A DNA stretch of 64,000 nucleotides, from NCBI RefSeq assembly GCF_016907235.1, contig NZ_JAFBBO010000001.1, positions 4,278,001 through 4,342,000 on the forward strand, written 5' to 3'. The notes beneath the pieces were generated by a model, which saw only the letters and a program-made list of their open reading frames with translations, was not told the origin of the DNA and ran no database searches. This DNA is from Oerskovia jenensis (GTDB lineage Bacteria > Actinomycetota > Actinomycetes > Actinomycetales > Cellulomonadaceae). How positions within the stretch are numbered: the first letter of the stretch is position 1; each line of letters starts with the position of its first letter. Position numbers and translations under genes: made by a program. Shown piece after piece: positions 9,288 to 20,398 of this stretch.

Positions 9288-10940
9288 GTGGCTCCACGAC
9301 GTCGTGAGCATGATGCCCACGCCGTCGAGCTGGTCGAGGTGGCCGAGCTCGACGACGACTTCGACGCGGAGCCGTCGGGTGCGGCCCCTCGGCAGCGGGC
9401 GAGCGTCGTCACGGGTGCCGCGCACCCCCGGGGCGACGCCGCCGCGGGACGCCGCCGCAGCCGCAGCCGCAGCCGCAGCCACGGCGAGGACGTGGACGGG
9501 AGCGGATCGCCCAGGTCGCGTGGCGCCAGGAGGGGCGTCCTCGGCCACGTGGTCCTCGGTGCGGTCCTCGTGGTCTGCGCCGTGGGGGGCTCGTTCGGGG
9601 TGGGCGCGGTCCTCGAACGGGCGAGGGCCGACAGGGTTGCCGCCCAGGTGGGAGGGCTGTGGCCCGTCGCGGGCGAGCCTGCGACCGTGTGGCGAGCGTC
9701 GACGGGGGGAGCGCAGCCCGCGGCCGTCGAGGGTCAGGTCGTGCTCGTCGGCACGGACGGGACGCTGACCGCCCGCGACCTCACCACGGGCGAGGAGGTG
9801 TGGACCGCCGACCTGCCGTCCGGGGCGACCACGTGCGGCCCCGACCTCCTCGACCCGGACGTCGTGGGTTCGACTCTCGTGTGCGTCACGGTCCGCGGTT
9901 CCCCTCCGGTCGCCGGTCGCGGCGACGACGGGTTCCCGATCCTCGTGACGGTCCTGGACCGGTCCGGAGCGGTCGTCGGGTCGCGTGGGCTGGCGGACGG
10001 CGTCGTGGCGGCCGTGCCGCTCGCGGGCGGGCGGGTGGCGACGGCCGCCCACGGGGCGGGCGGCGTCGTCGTCGCGTGGGAGGGGGCGCTCGACGGTGCG
10101 GTCGAGAGGATCCGCACCGTCGCGGTCGCCGAGGGCTGGGCGGACGCGGTCGGGTCCACGGGGGCGGACACGTCCGCGACGGGGACGGTGCCACCCGACG
10201 ACGTCGGGATGGTCGTGGTGCGCGGACTGCTGCAGGTCCGGGCCGGCGGCTCCTCGACGACCTTCGACACGAGCGGCGACGCGCTCACCGAGCGCGCGAG
10301 CTCGCAGGCGCGGGGATGGTTGAAGGAGGGCGGTCTGCCCGGAGGCTCGTCCGTCAGGGTGGTCGACGACCGGCGGACCGGGCGGGAGAACCGCATCGAC
10401 GCCGTCGGGTCGGACGGTCGGGTGCGGTTCAGCCTGACCGGTGAGCCGTTCGTGCCCCAGGTCGCAGATGGCGGCCCGCCCCAGGTCGTCGTGGTCCGGA
10501 TGCCGGGCTTCACCGGGTACGACGCGACCACGGGGCGCCGGCTCTGGCACCGGGAGGAGTGGCCCGAGGTGCTGTGGCTCCAGACCGACGACGTCGTGGT
10601 GATGGAGTCCGGGTCGCGCTTGCTCGCGCTCGAGTCCAGGACCGGTCGTGAGATCTGGCAGCGCTGGTTGCCCGCGGAGGTCGTCCGGGTGTTCACCGAC
10701 GGTGACTCGGTGCTCCTGGCGACGGTCGGCGACGGGATCGGCGGGACGGACGGTGCCTCGACGAGCGTCGTGTCCGTGAGCCTGTTCGACGGTCGTACCG
10801 AGTGGCGCCGAGCCCTCGACGGGGACTACTACGAGGTCGTGTCCGCGCAGGGGACGCTGTTCGCGGTGACGAGGACCGAGGTCGTGCGTCTGGGTCGTGG
10901 GACGCGCAGGTACAGAGTGGGAGACTTGAGCCATCGGTGA
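9288..10940 (+). CDS. Membrane-anchored PQQ-like beta-propeller protein (paralogue 2)
   Basis: 550 aa with the same plan as the gene before it: a cytosolic acidic motif (VELVEVAELDDDFDAEPS), one transmembrane helix at about 85-107, then propeller repeats (ARDLTTGEEVWTADLP, GYDATTGRRLW, ALESRTGREIWQRW). The cytosolic tail contains an Arg-Ser dipeptide run RRRSRSRSRS encoded by a CAGCCG-type microsatellite near 9450-9482. The GTG start fits the TACCGT promoter. The tandem copies have diverged strongly in their propellers, so they may bind different ligands. Function unknown. Confidence 0.7.
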   Translation: MAPRRREHDAHAVELVEVAELDDDFDAEPSGAAPRQRASVVTGAAHPRGDAAAGRRRSRSRSRSHGEDVDGSGSPRSRGARRGVLGHVVLGAVLVVCAVGGSFGVGAVLERARADRVAAQVGGLWPVAGEPATVWRASTGGAQPAAVEGQVVLVGTDGTLTARDLTTGEEVWTADLPSGATTCGPDLLDPDVVGSTLVCVTVRGSPPVAGRGDDGFPILVTVLDRSGAVVGSRGLADGVVAAVPLAGGRVATAAHGAGGVVVAWEGALDGAVERIRTVAVAEGWADAVGSTGADTSATGTVPPDDVGMVVVRGLLQVRAGGSSTTFDTSGDALTERASSQARGWLKEGGLPGGSSVRVVDDRRTGRENRIDAVGSDGRVRFSLTGEPFVPQVADGGPPQVVVVRMPGFTGYDATTGRRLWHREEWPEVLWLQTDDVVVMESGSRLLALESRTGREIWQRWLPAEVVRVFTDGDSVLLATVGDGIGGTDGASTSVVSVSLFDGRTEWRRALDGDYYEVVSAQGTLFAVTRTEVVRLGRGTRRYRVGDLSHR

Positions 10941-11026
10941 TCTACCGGTAGAAACTGACGGGGCCGTCGTGGCCTGATCCGGCGCTCGACCGACGCGAGC
11001 CCGGGGTGATCTGTAGGGAGAACGCG

Positions 11027-13087
11027 ATGACCAACGAGACCGACCCCGGGCCTGGTCCCGATCAGCACTCACGGACCCCGGCCGGAGGGTCCGCGCAGGC
11101 CCCGTCGTCCGAGGGGTCCGCGACCGGAGCCACCTCGGAGCCGACGCGTGTCGCCGAGCAGGGGCGGGCCGCGGCGGTCGGGGGCAACCCGTTCGCCGGG
11201 ATCCCCGTGAGCGACTACGTGCGGGACGGCGTGGCGGCCCTGCTGCTCTTCGTCTCGCTCACGATGCCGTGGGACGTCGGGCACAAGGCGTCGGACAAGG
11301 TCGAGGTCATCCTCGTCACGGTGGTCTCGCTGCTCTCGCTCGCGCTCCCGTACCTGGCGCGGACCGGTGCTCTGCCCACGACGTGGACGGTGCACACGAC
11401 CCGTCTCGCCCGTCTCGTCGCGAACGCTCCGTACGTGCTGCTGGCCGCGGTCTACATCGTTCTCGACCTCGTGAACCGGACCACGGACAACGGCTGGGGC
11501 GGCGTCGGCACGGCGCTCTCGCTGGGCCTTGCGGGGGCGTTCCTCGCGGCCCAGCCTCGACAGGCCGAGCTCGGCCCGGTCGAGCAGGACGGCGCGGCCT
11601 CGCGTCTGTGGACGCTGGTCCTGACGGTGATCGCCGGCGTGGCGGTCGTCGGCGCGGTCGTCGCCTTCCTCCTCACCTTCTCCCTGGGCGTGTCGGCCCT
11701 GCTGGTGCTCCGGTTCCTCGTGGCCGGCGCGGTCACCGTGGCGCTCGTCGGGTGGCCCGTGTGGGGGATCCTTCGCCGCGACGAGGCCTGGCGTCTCGTG
11801 CTCGTCGGGCTGGGGATCGCGCTCGTGGTGCTGTTCGTCCTGAACACCAGCAACCTGCTGGTCAGCTTCGACTCGTTCGCCCTCGGGCAGTTCGGCCTGC
11901 TGCTCGTCCCCGCTGCCGCGGCGGTCGCCTCGTCGCCGGCCCTCGCGCGGACCACCTCCTCGTCGTCGCCCGTCTCGACGTGGGTCGCCGTCGCGGTCCA
12001 CGCGCTCGACCTCGTCGTCGTCGTCGCGCTCGGGACTGCCCTGACCGGTGTCTTCACGCTCGCGGACGGCGGGCGAGGCTCGGTCCTGATCCTGTCGATC
12101 GTGTTCGGGCTCCTCGCTGCGGGCGCCGCGCTCGTGGCACGTCGCTCGCTCGCCCGCGACGCCGTGGCCGGGCGGACTCTCGCCCTGGGCGCTGCGGGTG
12201 TCGTGGCGATCCTCGGCATCGTGCTCCTCATCGTCGCGACGAACCAGCCCGGGGCCGGCTTCGGCACGACGCTGCTCCTGCTGGCGTACGGGCTGCCGCT
12301 CGTCGTGGTGTTCGCGCTCACGGTGCCGGCCGAGGTCCGCACGCACTTCGCGGAGAACCGCCCGTCGTCGCTCGTCGGGGCCGACGCCGCGCCGAGCGCG
12401 TACGTGTGGCAGCCGCCGGCGCCGCGTCCGGCGCGCCCCAAGCCCGCGCCGGAGCCGGTCGCCGGCCCGTACGGCAGCGGCAGCTACGCGACCGGCCCGG
12501 ACGGGTACGGCCCCGAGCCCGGCGAGCACGAGCCCGACCAGGTCGCGGCACCGTCGCGCCCGACGCCCGTCCGCGCTCCCGCGCGGCCGGACCAGGCGGC
12601 GCGGCCGGACCAGCCGGTGCAGGCTGCCCAGCAGCCCCCGTCGGCCCAGCCCGTGCAGCAGGTCCGCTACCAGCCCAGCCAGGAGCCGACCCAGCCCGTC
12701 CGGCAGGACCCTCAGCCTGCTCGCCCGGTCGAGCAGTACCAGCCGACCCAGGTCCTGCCGGCCCAGGGCGGCTCGTCCTCGCACCCCGTGCAGCCGGTCG
12801 TCCCCGAGCGTTCGGGGTACGCGGCGCGCCCGGGCTACGCGGCGCAGCCCGTGGGTGACACCGCGGTGCTGCCGCCGTACCAGGACCCGCAGCCGGCCGG
12901 TTTCAGCGCCGCTCAGGCACTGGACCCGTCCACGCCGCTCGAGGTGCTCGCGCAGATCGTCCAGGAGGCTCCGCACCTGCGGCCCCAGGTGGCGGCCAAC
13001 CCGTCGACGTACCCCGCGCTGGTCGAGTGGCTCGGCAACCTCGGCGACCCCGCGGTCGACGCCGCCCTGCGTTCGCGGGGCCGCTGA
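11027..13087 (+). CDS. Large multi-pass membrane protein with Pro/Gln-rich linker and C-terminal variant leucine-rich repeat
   Basis: 686 aa from ATG 11027, which has GGGAG at 11016-11020 six nt upstream. Residues ~60-440 hold about ten hydrophobic segments. A long Pro/Gln/Ala-rich region follows (about 465-630; repeats such as QPVQQVRYQPSQ and RPGYAAQP), and then a ~55-residue C-terminal domain starting ALDPSTPLEVLAQIVQE and ending NLGDPAVDAALRSRG, which resembles the leucine-rich-repeat-variant units of actinobacterial membrane proteins. A perfect 20-bp hairpin follows. Role unknown; a cytosolic interaction domain on a long tether is inference. Confidence 0.65.
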   Translation: MTNETDPGPGPDQHSRTPAGGSAQAPSSEGSATGATSEPTRVAEQGRAAAVGGNPFAGIPVSDYVRDGVAALLLFVSLTMPWDVGHKASDKVEVILVTVVSLLSLALPYLARTGALPTTWTVHTTRLARLVANAPYVLLAAVYIVLDLVNRTTDNGWGGVGTALSLGLAGAFLAAQPRQAELGPVEQDGAASRLWTLVLTVIAGVAVVGAVVAFLLTFSLGVSALLVLRFLVAGAVTVALVGWPVWGILRRDEAWRLVLVGLGIALVVLFVLNTSNLLVSFDSFALGQFGLLLVPAAAAVASSPALARTTSSSSPVSTWVAVAVHALDLVVVVALGTALTGVFTLADGGRGSVLILSIVFGLLAAGAALVARRSLARDAVAGRTLALGAAGVVAILGIVLLIVATNQPGAGFGTTLLLLAYGLPLVVVFALTVPAEVRTHFAENRPSSLVGADAAPSAYVWQPPAPRPARPKPAPEPVAGPYGSGSYATGPDGYGPEPGEHEPDQVAAPSRPTPVRAPARPDQAARPDQPVQAAQQPPSAQPVQQVRYQPSQEPTQPVRQDPQPARPVEQYQPTQVLPAQGGSSSHPVQPVVPERSGYAARPGYAAQPVGDTAVLPPYQDPQPAGFSAAQALDPSTPLEVLAQIVQEAPHLRPQVAANPSTYPALVEWLGNLGDPAVDAALRSRGR

Positions 13088-13186
13088 CCGGCCGTTGACC
13101 GGCTCTGACCGGCCCTGACCGGCCCTGACCGGCCGGCGCCCCGCCCCGGGGTGGGCAGACGGTGTCGCTCGCCCGGTCCCGCTCGA

Positions 13187-13230
13187 CGGCGGGCCGACGA
13201 CGTCACGCACGTGACGTCGTCGGCCCGCCG
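13187..13230 (+). terminator. Perfect 20-bp hairpin terminator
   Basis: Arms 13187-13206 and 13211-13230 are exact reverse complements around the loop GCAC. There is no T-run, which is usual for high-GC actinobacterial terminators. It separates the membrane protein gene from the leuA leader. Confidence 0.7.
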
Positions 13231-13279
13231 TGCGCGTGTCATCCACCGGGACGTCCCGGAACATCGCCGCGGACGGGGG

Positions 13280-13285
13280 TAAGGT
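13280..13285 (+). promoter_or_regulatory. -10 element TAAGGT of the leuA leader transcript
   Basis: TANNNT match exactly 6 nt before the GTG of the leader peptide at 13292. The attenuator transcript would start on its own initiation codon. Confidence 0.65.
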
Positions 13286-13291
13286 GGCACC

Positions 13292-15188
<1,897 letters not shown>

Positions 15189-15198
15189 CACCTCGTCC

Positions 15199-15238
15199 GA
15201 CGACGGGTCCCGTGCCTCGTGGCACGGGACCCGTCGTC
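15199..15238 (+). terminator. 18-bp hairpin terminator after leuA
   Basis: Arms 15199-15216 and 15221-15238 are exact reverse complements with loop TCGT. Confidence 0.75.
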
Positions 15239-15338
15239 CGTCCGGGGGCCTTCGGTCAGGTTCCCGTGCAGGACGCACGGGGGCGTCCGACGGCGGACGG
15301 TGCACCGCCGCGTCGGTGTCATGACGGACAATGGGGGA

Positions 15339-16103
15339 GTGGTCCTCTACCGAGACGAAGCGATCGTGCTGCGCGCCCAGAAGCTGGGCGAGGCGGACCG
15401 CATCGTCACCCTGCTCACGCGGGAGAACGGCAAGGTCCGGGCCGTGGGCAAGGGCGTGCGCCGCACGTCGTCGCGTTTCGGGGCCCGGCTCGAGCCGTTC
15501 ATGTTCGTCGACGTCCAGCTCCACGTGGGCCGCACGCTCGACGTCGTGACGCAGGCCGAGACGGTGGGGCCGTACGCGCGCGCGATCTGCGAGGACTACG
15601 GCCTGTACACGGCGGGGGCCGCGATGCTGGAGACGGCGGACCGGCTCGTGGAGGCCGAGAAGGAGCCGGCGGTGCAGCAGTTCTGGCTGCTCGCGGGGGC
15701 GCTGCGCTCGCTCGCGGCGCACGCGCACGCGCCGGGCCTGGTGCTCGACTCCTACCTGCTGCGTGCCTTCGCGGTCGCCGGCTGGGCCCCGAGCTTCACC
15801 GACTGCTCGCGGTGCGGCGAGCCAGGACCCCACCGCTCGTTCGCGGTGGCCCTGGGCGGCGCGGTCTGCTCGCGGTGCCGGCCGCCGGGGTCGACGTCCC
15901 CGGCCCCTGAGACCTTCTCCCTGCTCGCTGCGCTGCTCGCGGGCGAGTGGGACGTGGCGGACGTGTCGGACGTGCGTCATCGCAAGGAAGCCAGCGGCCT
16001 CGTGGCCGCCTACAGCCAATATCACCTGGAGAGAACGTTGCGATCACTGCGGATGGTGGAACGAGACGACGCGGGCACCCCGAGGGGCGGGGGAGCGGCC
16101 TGA
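15339..16103 (+). CDS. recO: DNA repair protein RecO
   Basis: 254 aa from GTG 15339 ([20 protein letters not shown], the normal RecO N-terminus). RecO anneals ssDNA and loads RecA in the RecFOR pathway. The OB-fold N-terminus is followed by a helical part and a four-cysteine zinc site (CSRCGE near 156 and CSRC near 176). GTG 15339 is supported by GACAAT 6 nt upstream, a relaxed leaderless -10; ATG 15321 is an alternative adding six residues. The stop overlaps the uppS start by 1 nt, as in many actinobacteria. Confidence 0.92.
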   Translation: MVLYRDEAIVLRAQKLGEADRIVTLLTRENGKVRAVGKGVRRTSSRFGARLEPFMFVDVQLHVGRTLDVVTQAETVGPYARAICEDYGLYTAGAAMLETADRLVEAEKEPAVQQFWLLAGALRSLAAHAHAPGLVLDSYLLRAFAVAGWAPSFTDCSRCGEPGPHRSFAVALGGAVCSRCRPPGSTSPAPETFSLLAALLAGEWDVADVSDVRHRKEASGLVAAYSQYHLERTLRSLRMVERDDAGTPRGGGAA

Positions 16104-16900
16104 TGGGTCGACCGATCCAGCCGCCCCCGCCGCACCCGTCGGGGGCCACGGCTCCGAACATCCCGGCGCGGTTCGTGCCGAACCACGTCGCGATCGTCAT
16201 GGACGGCAACGGCCGGTGGGCCAACGAGCGGGGGCTCCCGCGCACCGAGGGGCACAAGGCGGGCGAGGCTGCTCTGCTCGACGTCGTGGCCGGCGCGGTC
16301 GAGATCGGCGTCAAGCACGTCTCGGCGTACGCGTTCTCGACCGAGAACTGGAAGCGCTCGCCCGAGGAGGTGCGCTTCCTCATGCAGTTCAACCGTGACG
16401 TGATCCGTCGTCGGCGCGACGAGATGAGCAGCTGGGGCGTGCGGATGCGGTGGGCAGGGCGTCGTCCGCGCCTGTGGGGCTCGGTCATCAAGGAGCTCGA
16501 GGACGCGGAGCGGCTCACCAAGGACAACGACACGTGCACGCTCACGATGTGCGTGAACTACGGCGGGCGCGCCGAGATCGCGGACGCGGCGCAGGCCATC
16601 GCCCGCGAGGTCGCGGCGGGTCGGCTCGACCCGAAGAAGGTCACCGAGAAGACCGTCGCGAAGTACCTCGACGAGCCCGACCTTCCGGACGTGGACCTGT
16701 TCCTGCGGTCCTCGGGTGAGCAGCGCACGTCGAACTTCATGATCTGGCAGGCCGCGTACGCCGAGATGGTCTTCCTGCCCGAGCACTGGCCGGACGTCGA
16801 CCGGCGCAGCCTGTGGCGTGCGGTCGAGGAGTACGCGAGCCGCGACCGGCGCTACGGCGGGGCGGTCGACAGGTCGACCGAGGCGGCCGACATCCCCTGA
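16103..16900 (+). CDS. uppS: Isoprenyl transferase (undecaprenyl/decaprenyl diphosphate synthase, cis-prenyltransferase)
   Basis: 265 aa. Conserved cis-prenyltransferase motifs: [17 protein letters not shown] with the catalytic Asp (~33), [10 protein letters not shown], and near the end [19 protein letters not shown] and [15 protein letters not shown]. It makes the C50/C55 polyprenyl diphosphate carrier for cell-wall synthesis. The ~25-residue Pro-rich N-terminal extension and linkage to recO match the long-chain enzyme of Mycobacterium rather than the short-chain Z-FPP synthase; product length is inference. A long stem-loop follows at 16922-16981. Confidence 0.93.
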   Translation: MGRPIQPPPPHPSGATAPNIPARFVPNHVAIVMDGNGRWANERGLPRTEGHKAGEAALLDVVAGAVEIGVKHVSAYAFSTENWKRSPEEVRFLMQFNRDVIRRRRDEMSSWGVRMRWAGRRPRLWGSVIKELEDAERLTKDNDTCTLTMCVNYGGRAEIADAAQAIAREVAAGRLDPKKVTEKTVAKYLDEPDLPDVDLFLRSSGEQRTSNFMIWQAAYAEMVFLPEHWPDVDRRSLWRAVEEYASRDRRYGGAVDRSTEAADIP

Positions 16901-16921
16901 CACGTCCCTGACGTCCTCCGA

Positions 16922-16981
16922 CGTCGAGGTGGAGGGGAAGGCCTGGAGCCTCCTTCTCGACGCGAGACCTCCACCTCGACG
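16922..16981 (+). terminator. Stem-loop after uppS
   Basis: Arms 16922-16935 and 16968-16981 pair perfectly (14 bp) around a 32-nt loop. Position suggests termination of recO-uppS. Confidence 0.5.
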
Positions 16982-17020
16982 CGCGGACCCCGAGGGCCTG
17001 CGCGTGTCGGTGCCTCTCGC

Positions 17021-17026
17021 TAGGGT
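17021..17026 (+). promoter_or_regulatory. -10 element TAGGGT, leaderless promoter of the VOC gene
   Basis: TANNNT match 7 nt before ATG 17034; no Shine-Dalgarno sequence. Confidence 0.55.
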
Positions 17027-17033
17027 GCCCGGT

Positions 17034-17411
17034 ATGACTCTCTCGATCGGCATGGTCACGGTGGACTCGACCGACCCGCGCCCGTTGGCGCAGTGGTGGG
17101 CCCGGCAGACGGGCGGGAAGGTGATCGACGAGGCCGACGGCTGGTTCCTCGAGGTCGTGCCCGCGCAGGAGGGCAAGGGGCCCGTCCTGGGGTTCCAGAA
17201 GGTCGAGGACCCGACCCCCGGCAAGAACAGGCTTCACCTCGACGCGTCGGCCGCGGACCGTGCGGCGGAGGTCGCCCGTCTGGTCGCGGACGGCGCGACG
17301 CACGTCGCCGAGCACACGATCCCCGGCTACCGGTGGACGGTGCTCGCGGACCCGCAGGGCAACCAGTTCTGCGTGGGCCAGGCGGACGAGAGCGCGACCG
17401 AGATCTCCTGA
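17034..17411 (+). CDS. VOC-superfamily (glyoxalase-like) protein
   Basis: 125 aa, one small VOC unit pair: MTLSIGMVTVDSTDPRPLAQ at the start, RLHLDASAADRAAEVARLV in the middle and GYRWTVLADPQGNQFCVGQ at the end. These are typical of the glyoxalase-like domain of actinobacterial VOC proteins. Such proteins are metal-dependent lyases or dioxygenases, or resistance-type binding proteins; substrate is unknown. Its stop is 5 nt from the convergent stop of the VTT protein gene. Confidence 0.75.
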   Translation: MTLSIGMVTVDSTDPRPLAQWWARQTGGKVIDEADGWFLEVVPAQEGKGPVLGFQKVEDPTPGKNRLHLDASAADRAAEVARLVADGATHVAEHTIPGYRWTVLADPQGNQFCVGQADESATEIS

Positions 17412-17416
17412 GGAGG

Positions 17417-18205
17417 TCAGTCGCGCTCGGGGGCCGCGGGCGCGCCCGAGGGGCCGTCCGACGTGCGGCCGGTGGGGCCGGGGGCCTCGCCCGGCACGTC
17501 GAGCAGCAGGTCGGCCACGTCACCGAACGGGTTGCTCCCGGTCGTCCCGGGCGGCGTGTCCGTCGCCTCGGCCGCGACCGGTGCGCCGACGCTGCCCGAC
17601 GGCGTCGCGAGGGCCGCGGGGGCCTCGTCGCCCTGTGCGGAACGAGCGCGTCGACGACGCGAGGCGACGACGATCCACGCCACGAGCGCGACCACGAGCA
17701 GCACGAGCACCGCGAGCCCGACCGGGCTCCGGGCCGCGAGCAGCACGGCCGTGTTGAACGCCGCGATCCCGATCGTCGTCCAGATGGCGGCCCAGATGGC
17801 GCAGCCCGGGAGCAGCGCCGCGAGGTAGCGCGAGAACCTCATGCGGGTGTAGCCCGCGGTGAGGTTGATGACGGTCTGGACCCCGACCGTGAAGAACGAC
17901 AGGGTGACCGCGATGGGTCCCCACGTGTTGATCGTGGCGATCGCGCGCCGGGCCCGCTCGCTCTCGAGGCGTTGCGCCCACCGGGTGTTGCCCGTCCCGC
18001 GAGCGACCCCGCGACCGACCCAGTAGGTGGCCTGCGCCCGGACGAACACGATCGCGAAGGCCGCGGCGTAGATGACCCAGTACGGGACGCCGTCGATCGC
18101 GAAGATCCCCGTCGACTCGTCGGCCGCCGTGACGACCCCGGCGGCGGCCGGGACGAACGACGCGGAGGCGAGCGACGCCGTCGGGCCCAGGAGCGAGACG
18201 CTCAC
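17417..18205 (-). CDS. VTT/DedA-like (SNARE-associated family) membrane protein in the zinc operon
   Basis: 262 aa. Several hydrophobic segments flank VGRGVARGTGNTRWAQRLESE, and the motif FFTVGVQTVINLTAGYTRMRFSRY matches the G/F-rich re-entrant core of VTT/DedA proteins (lipid scramblase or transporter-like). The C-terminal ~80 residues are Arg- then Pro/Ala-rich and hydrophilic. The GTG start overlaps the zur stop (GTGA), so it is the last gene of znuA-znuC-znuB-zur. Co-regulation with zinc uptake is inferred from the overlap; a link with zinc is not otherwise known to me. Confidence 0.7.
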   Translation of the reverse strand: MSVSLLGPTASLASASFVPAAAGVVTAADESTGIFAIDGVPYWVIYAAAFAIVFVRAQATYWVGRGVARGTGNTRWAQRLESERARRAIATINTWGPIAVTLSFFTVGVQTVINLTAGYTRMRFSRYLAALLPGCAIWAAIWTTIGIAAFNTAVLLAARSPVGLAVLVLLVVALVAWIVVASRRRRARSAQGDEAPAALATPSGSVGAPVAAEATDTPPGTTGSNPFGDVADLLLDVPGEAPGPTGRTSDGPSGAPAAPERD

Positions 18206-18588
18206 GACACCTGCTTCGCGCGGCACGCCTCGCACGTGCCGAACAGCTCGATCGTGTGCTGGATGTCCGTGAAGCCGTGGACGGCGCCCACCTGGGAGGC
18301 CCAGGTCTCGACGGTCGGGCCGTCGATCTCGACCGCCTTGCCGCACGAGCGGCACACGAGGTGGTGGTGGTGCTCGGAACGCTCGCACTTGCGATACAGG
18401 CTCTCGCCGTCCTCGGTGCGCAGGACGTCGACGTCGCCGCCGTCGGCCATGGTCTGCAGGGTGCGGTAGACGGTCGCCAGACCCACGGCGTCGCCGCGAG
18501 CGCGCAGCAGCTCGTGGAGCTGTTGCGCGCTGCGGAAGTCGGGCAGGTCCTCCAGAGCCTCGGAGACCGCTGCCCGTTGACGGGTCAT
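18202..18588 (-). CDS. zur: Zinc uptake regulator (Fur family)
   Basis: 128 aa from ATG 18588, overlapping the znuB stop as ATGA; an ATG 9 nt upstream is possible. Winged helix RSAQQLHELLRARGDAVGL and YRTLQTMADGGDVDVLR, metal region HHHHLVCRSCG (residues 73-83) and FGTCEAC (117-123), giving two Cys-x-x-Cys pairs (C79/C82, C119/C122) for structural zinc. It closely resembles Streptomyces/Mycobacterium Zur rather than Fur. Zn-loaded Zur would repress the operon through the box at 21430-21450, giving autoregulation. Confidence 0.92.
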   Translation of the reverse strand: MTRQRAAVSEALEDLPDFRSAQQLHELLRARGDAVGLATVYRTLQTMADGGDVDVLRTEDGESLYRKCERSEHHHHLVCRSCGKAVEIDGPTVETWASQVGAVHGFTDIQHTIELFGTCEACRAKQVS

Positions 18589-19517
18589 GCGCTGCATCGC
18601 TCGCCACCTTCCACGTGGACGTCGTCGGGGATGTCGGGGTGCGGGTCGTGCGACGTGCGCGGCCTGCGCCGCACGAGCACGGGCCGCAGGACCGCCACGA
18701 CCGCGTAGAGGGCGATCGCCAGGACGACGATCGTGGCCCCCGGGGACAGAGTCTGCCAGTACGTGACGGACAGTCCGACCACGCAGACCACGACGCCGAT
18801 GACCATGGCCAGCGCCATGGTCCGCCGGAACGAGATCGTGACGAGCTGGGCGATCGCGACGGGCACGATCATGAGGGCGCTCACGAGCAGCAGCCCGACG
18901 ACACGCATGGCCACGGTCACGGTCAGGGCCGCGATGACGGCGATCGCGATGTTGAGCGCCCGCACGGGCAGTCCCGAGGCCCGCGAGAACTCCTCGTCGT
19001 AGCTCACGGCGAACAGCGCGGCGCGCAGCCCCATGCCGACCGCGAGGATGAGCACGCCCAGGATCAGGGTCAGCCACAGGTCGGTCGGGGAGACGCTCGA
19101 GATCGAGCCGAACAGGTACTGCATGAGGTTGCCCGAGCTGCCGCCCGCGACGCCGATGAGCAGGACACCGCCCGCGATGCCGCCGTAGAACATCAGGGCC
19201 AGGGCCACGTCGCCGCTCGTGCGGCCGCGCTCACGCACGATCTCGATGACCACCGAGCCGATCACGGCCGCGACGACCGCCCCGGGGATGGCGAGCGCGT
19301 CGTCGGGCACGACGCCCATGGCGCCGCCGACGAGCCAGCCGAGAGCGACTCCCGTGAGGGCCACGTGCCCGATCCCGTCGCCGAGCAGCGACAGCTTGCG
19401 CTGCACGAGGTAGGTCCCCATGACGGGCGCGGTCACGCCGACCAGCACGGCCGCGATCAGCGCGCGCTGCATGAAGGGGTCGGAGAGCATCCCGACCAGC
19501 TCGTCGAGGGCGTTCAC
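18585..19517 (-). CDS. znuB: Zinc ABC transporter permease ZnuB
   Basis: 310 aa, ABC-3 family permease with about eight membrane segments; typical sequence LVQRKLSLLGDGIGHVALTG near the N-terminus. It forms the channel for zinc delivered by ZnuA, driven by ZnuC. The GTG start at 19517 overlaps the znuC stop (GTGA) and the end overlaps zur. The C-terminal tail (RPVLVRRRPRTSHDPHPDIP) is hydrophilic. Manganese is an alternative for the family, but the zur neighbour and His-rich ZnuA point to zinc. Confidence 0.92.
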   Translation of the reverse strand: MNALDELVGMLSDPFMQRALIAAVLVGVTAPVMGTYLVQRKLSLLGDGIGHVALTGVALGWLVGGAMGVVPDDALAIPGAVVAAVIGSVVIEIVRERGRTSGDVALALMFYGGIAGGVLLIGVAGGSSGNLMQYLFGSISSVSPTDLWLTLILGVLILAVGMGLRAALFAVSYDEEFSRASGLPVRALNIAIAVIAALTVTVAMRVVGLLLVSALMIVPVAIAQLVTISFRRTMALAMVIGVVVCVVGLSVTYWQTLSPGATIVVLAIALYAVVAVLRPVLVRRRPRTSHDPHPDIPDDVHVEGGERCSA

Positions 19518-20398
19518 GAGGCGGCTCCACGGTCGATGCGGGCGGGGGTGGGGTTGTGGCGGGTCAGCGGGGCGTCGATCAGGCCCATGTCGATCCCGGC
19601 GGAGGCGCCGTGCTCGGTGTCGTCCCCGTGCGGGTGCAGGTGCTGGTGGTCGGGGCCGGCGTGCGCGGCCGTGGCCTGGGGTGGGGCGCCGTCGTGCACC
19701 ACGAGACCGTGACGCAGCACCACGCACCGCTGGATGAGGGGCGCGAGCGTGCCGAGCTCGTGCAGGACGACCAGGACGGTCATGCCACCGCGCGTCAGCT
19801 CGGTGAGCGTCGCGGCGAACGCCTCCTGGCTGGGCTGGTCGACACCGGCCACGGGCTCGTCGAGGATGAGCAGCTCGGGGCTGCGGGCCAGCGCGCGGGC
19901 GATGAGCACACGCTGCTGCTGGCCGCCCGAGAGCTCGTGGACGGCGCTCTGGGCCCGGTCGGCGAGGCCCACGCGATCGAGCGCTTCGCGGGCCGTGGCG
20001 CGCCAGCCGCGGGGCAGGCGGATGCGGCGGCCGTGGAGCAGCCCCGAGGCGACGACCTCCTCCGCGGTCGAGGGGACGCCGGTCTGGGCCGAGACGCGCT
20101 GCGGCACGTAGCCCAGGTGCGCCCAGGGGACCTGGGGGCCGAGCTCGGCGCCGAGGAGCCGGACGTGGCCTGCCGCGAGCGGGACGATGCCCACGAGGGA
20201 CTTCACGAGCGTCGACTTGCCCGAGCCGTTCGCGCCGAGCAGTGCGACGACCTCGCCGCGCTCGACCGTGAGGTCGATGCCGCGCAGGATGTCGCTGCTG
20301 CCGAGGCGCACGTGCACGCCGCGGGCCTCGATCGCGGGGGCTCCTGCGGGCCGAGTGGTGGTGGGCTCGGTCGAGGGGGTCAGGGGTGAGGTGCTCAT
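19514..20398 (-). CDS. znuC: Zinc ABC transporter ATP-binding protein ZnuC
   Basis: 294 aa. Walker A GANGSGKST (about 55-63), signature LSGGQQQRVLIARALA, Walker B ELLILDEPVAGVD, and a switch histidine in VLHELG. The C-terminal extension is His-rich (HAGPDHQHLHPHGDDTEHG), probably a zinc-buffering tail. ATG 20398 overlaps the znuA stop by 4 nt. It powers ZnuB at the inner face of the membrane. Confidence 0.93.
   Translation of the reverse strand: MSTSPLTPSTEPTTTRPAGAPAIEARGVHVRLGSSDILRGIDLTVERGEVVALLGANGSGKSTLVKSLVGIVPLAAGHVRLLGAELGPQVPWAHLGYVPQRVSAQTGVPSTAEEVVASGLLHGRRIRLPRGWRATAREALDRVGLADRAQSAVHELSGGQQQRVLIARALARSPELLILDEPVAGVDQPSQEAFAATLTELTRGGMTVLVVLHELGTLAPLIQRCVVLRHGLVVHDGAPPQATAAHAGPDHQHLHPHGDDTEHGASAGIDMGLIDAPLTRHNPTPARIDRGAAS

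Noticed and set aside
9450-9482. Short CAGCCG-type tandem repeat considered as a CRISPR or VNTR locus
   Set aside because: No spacers and only a few hexamer units inside a coding frame; it encodes an Arg-Ser run. No CRISPR array was seen anywhere in the window.
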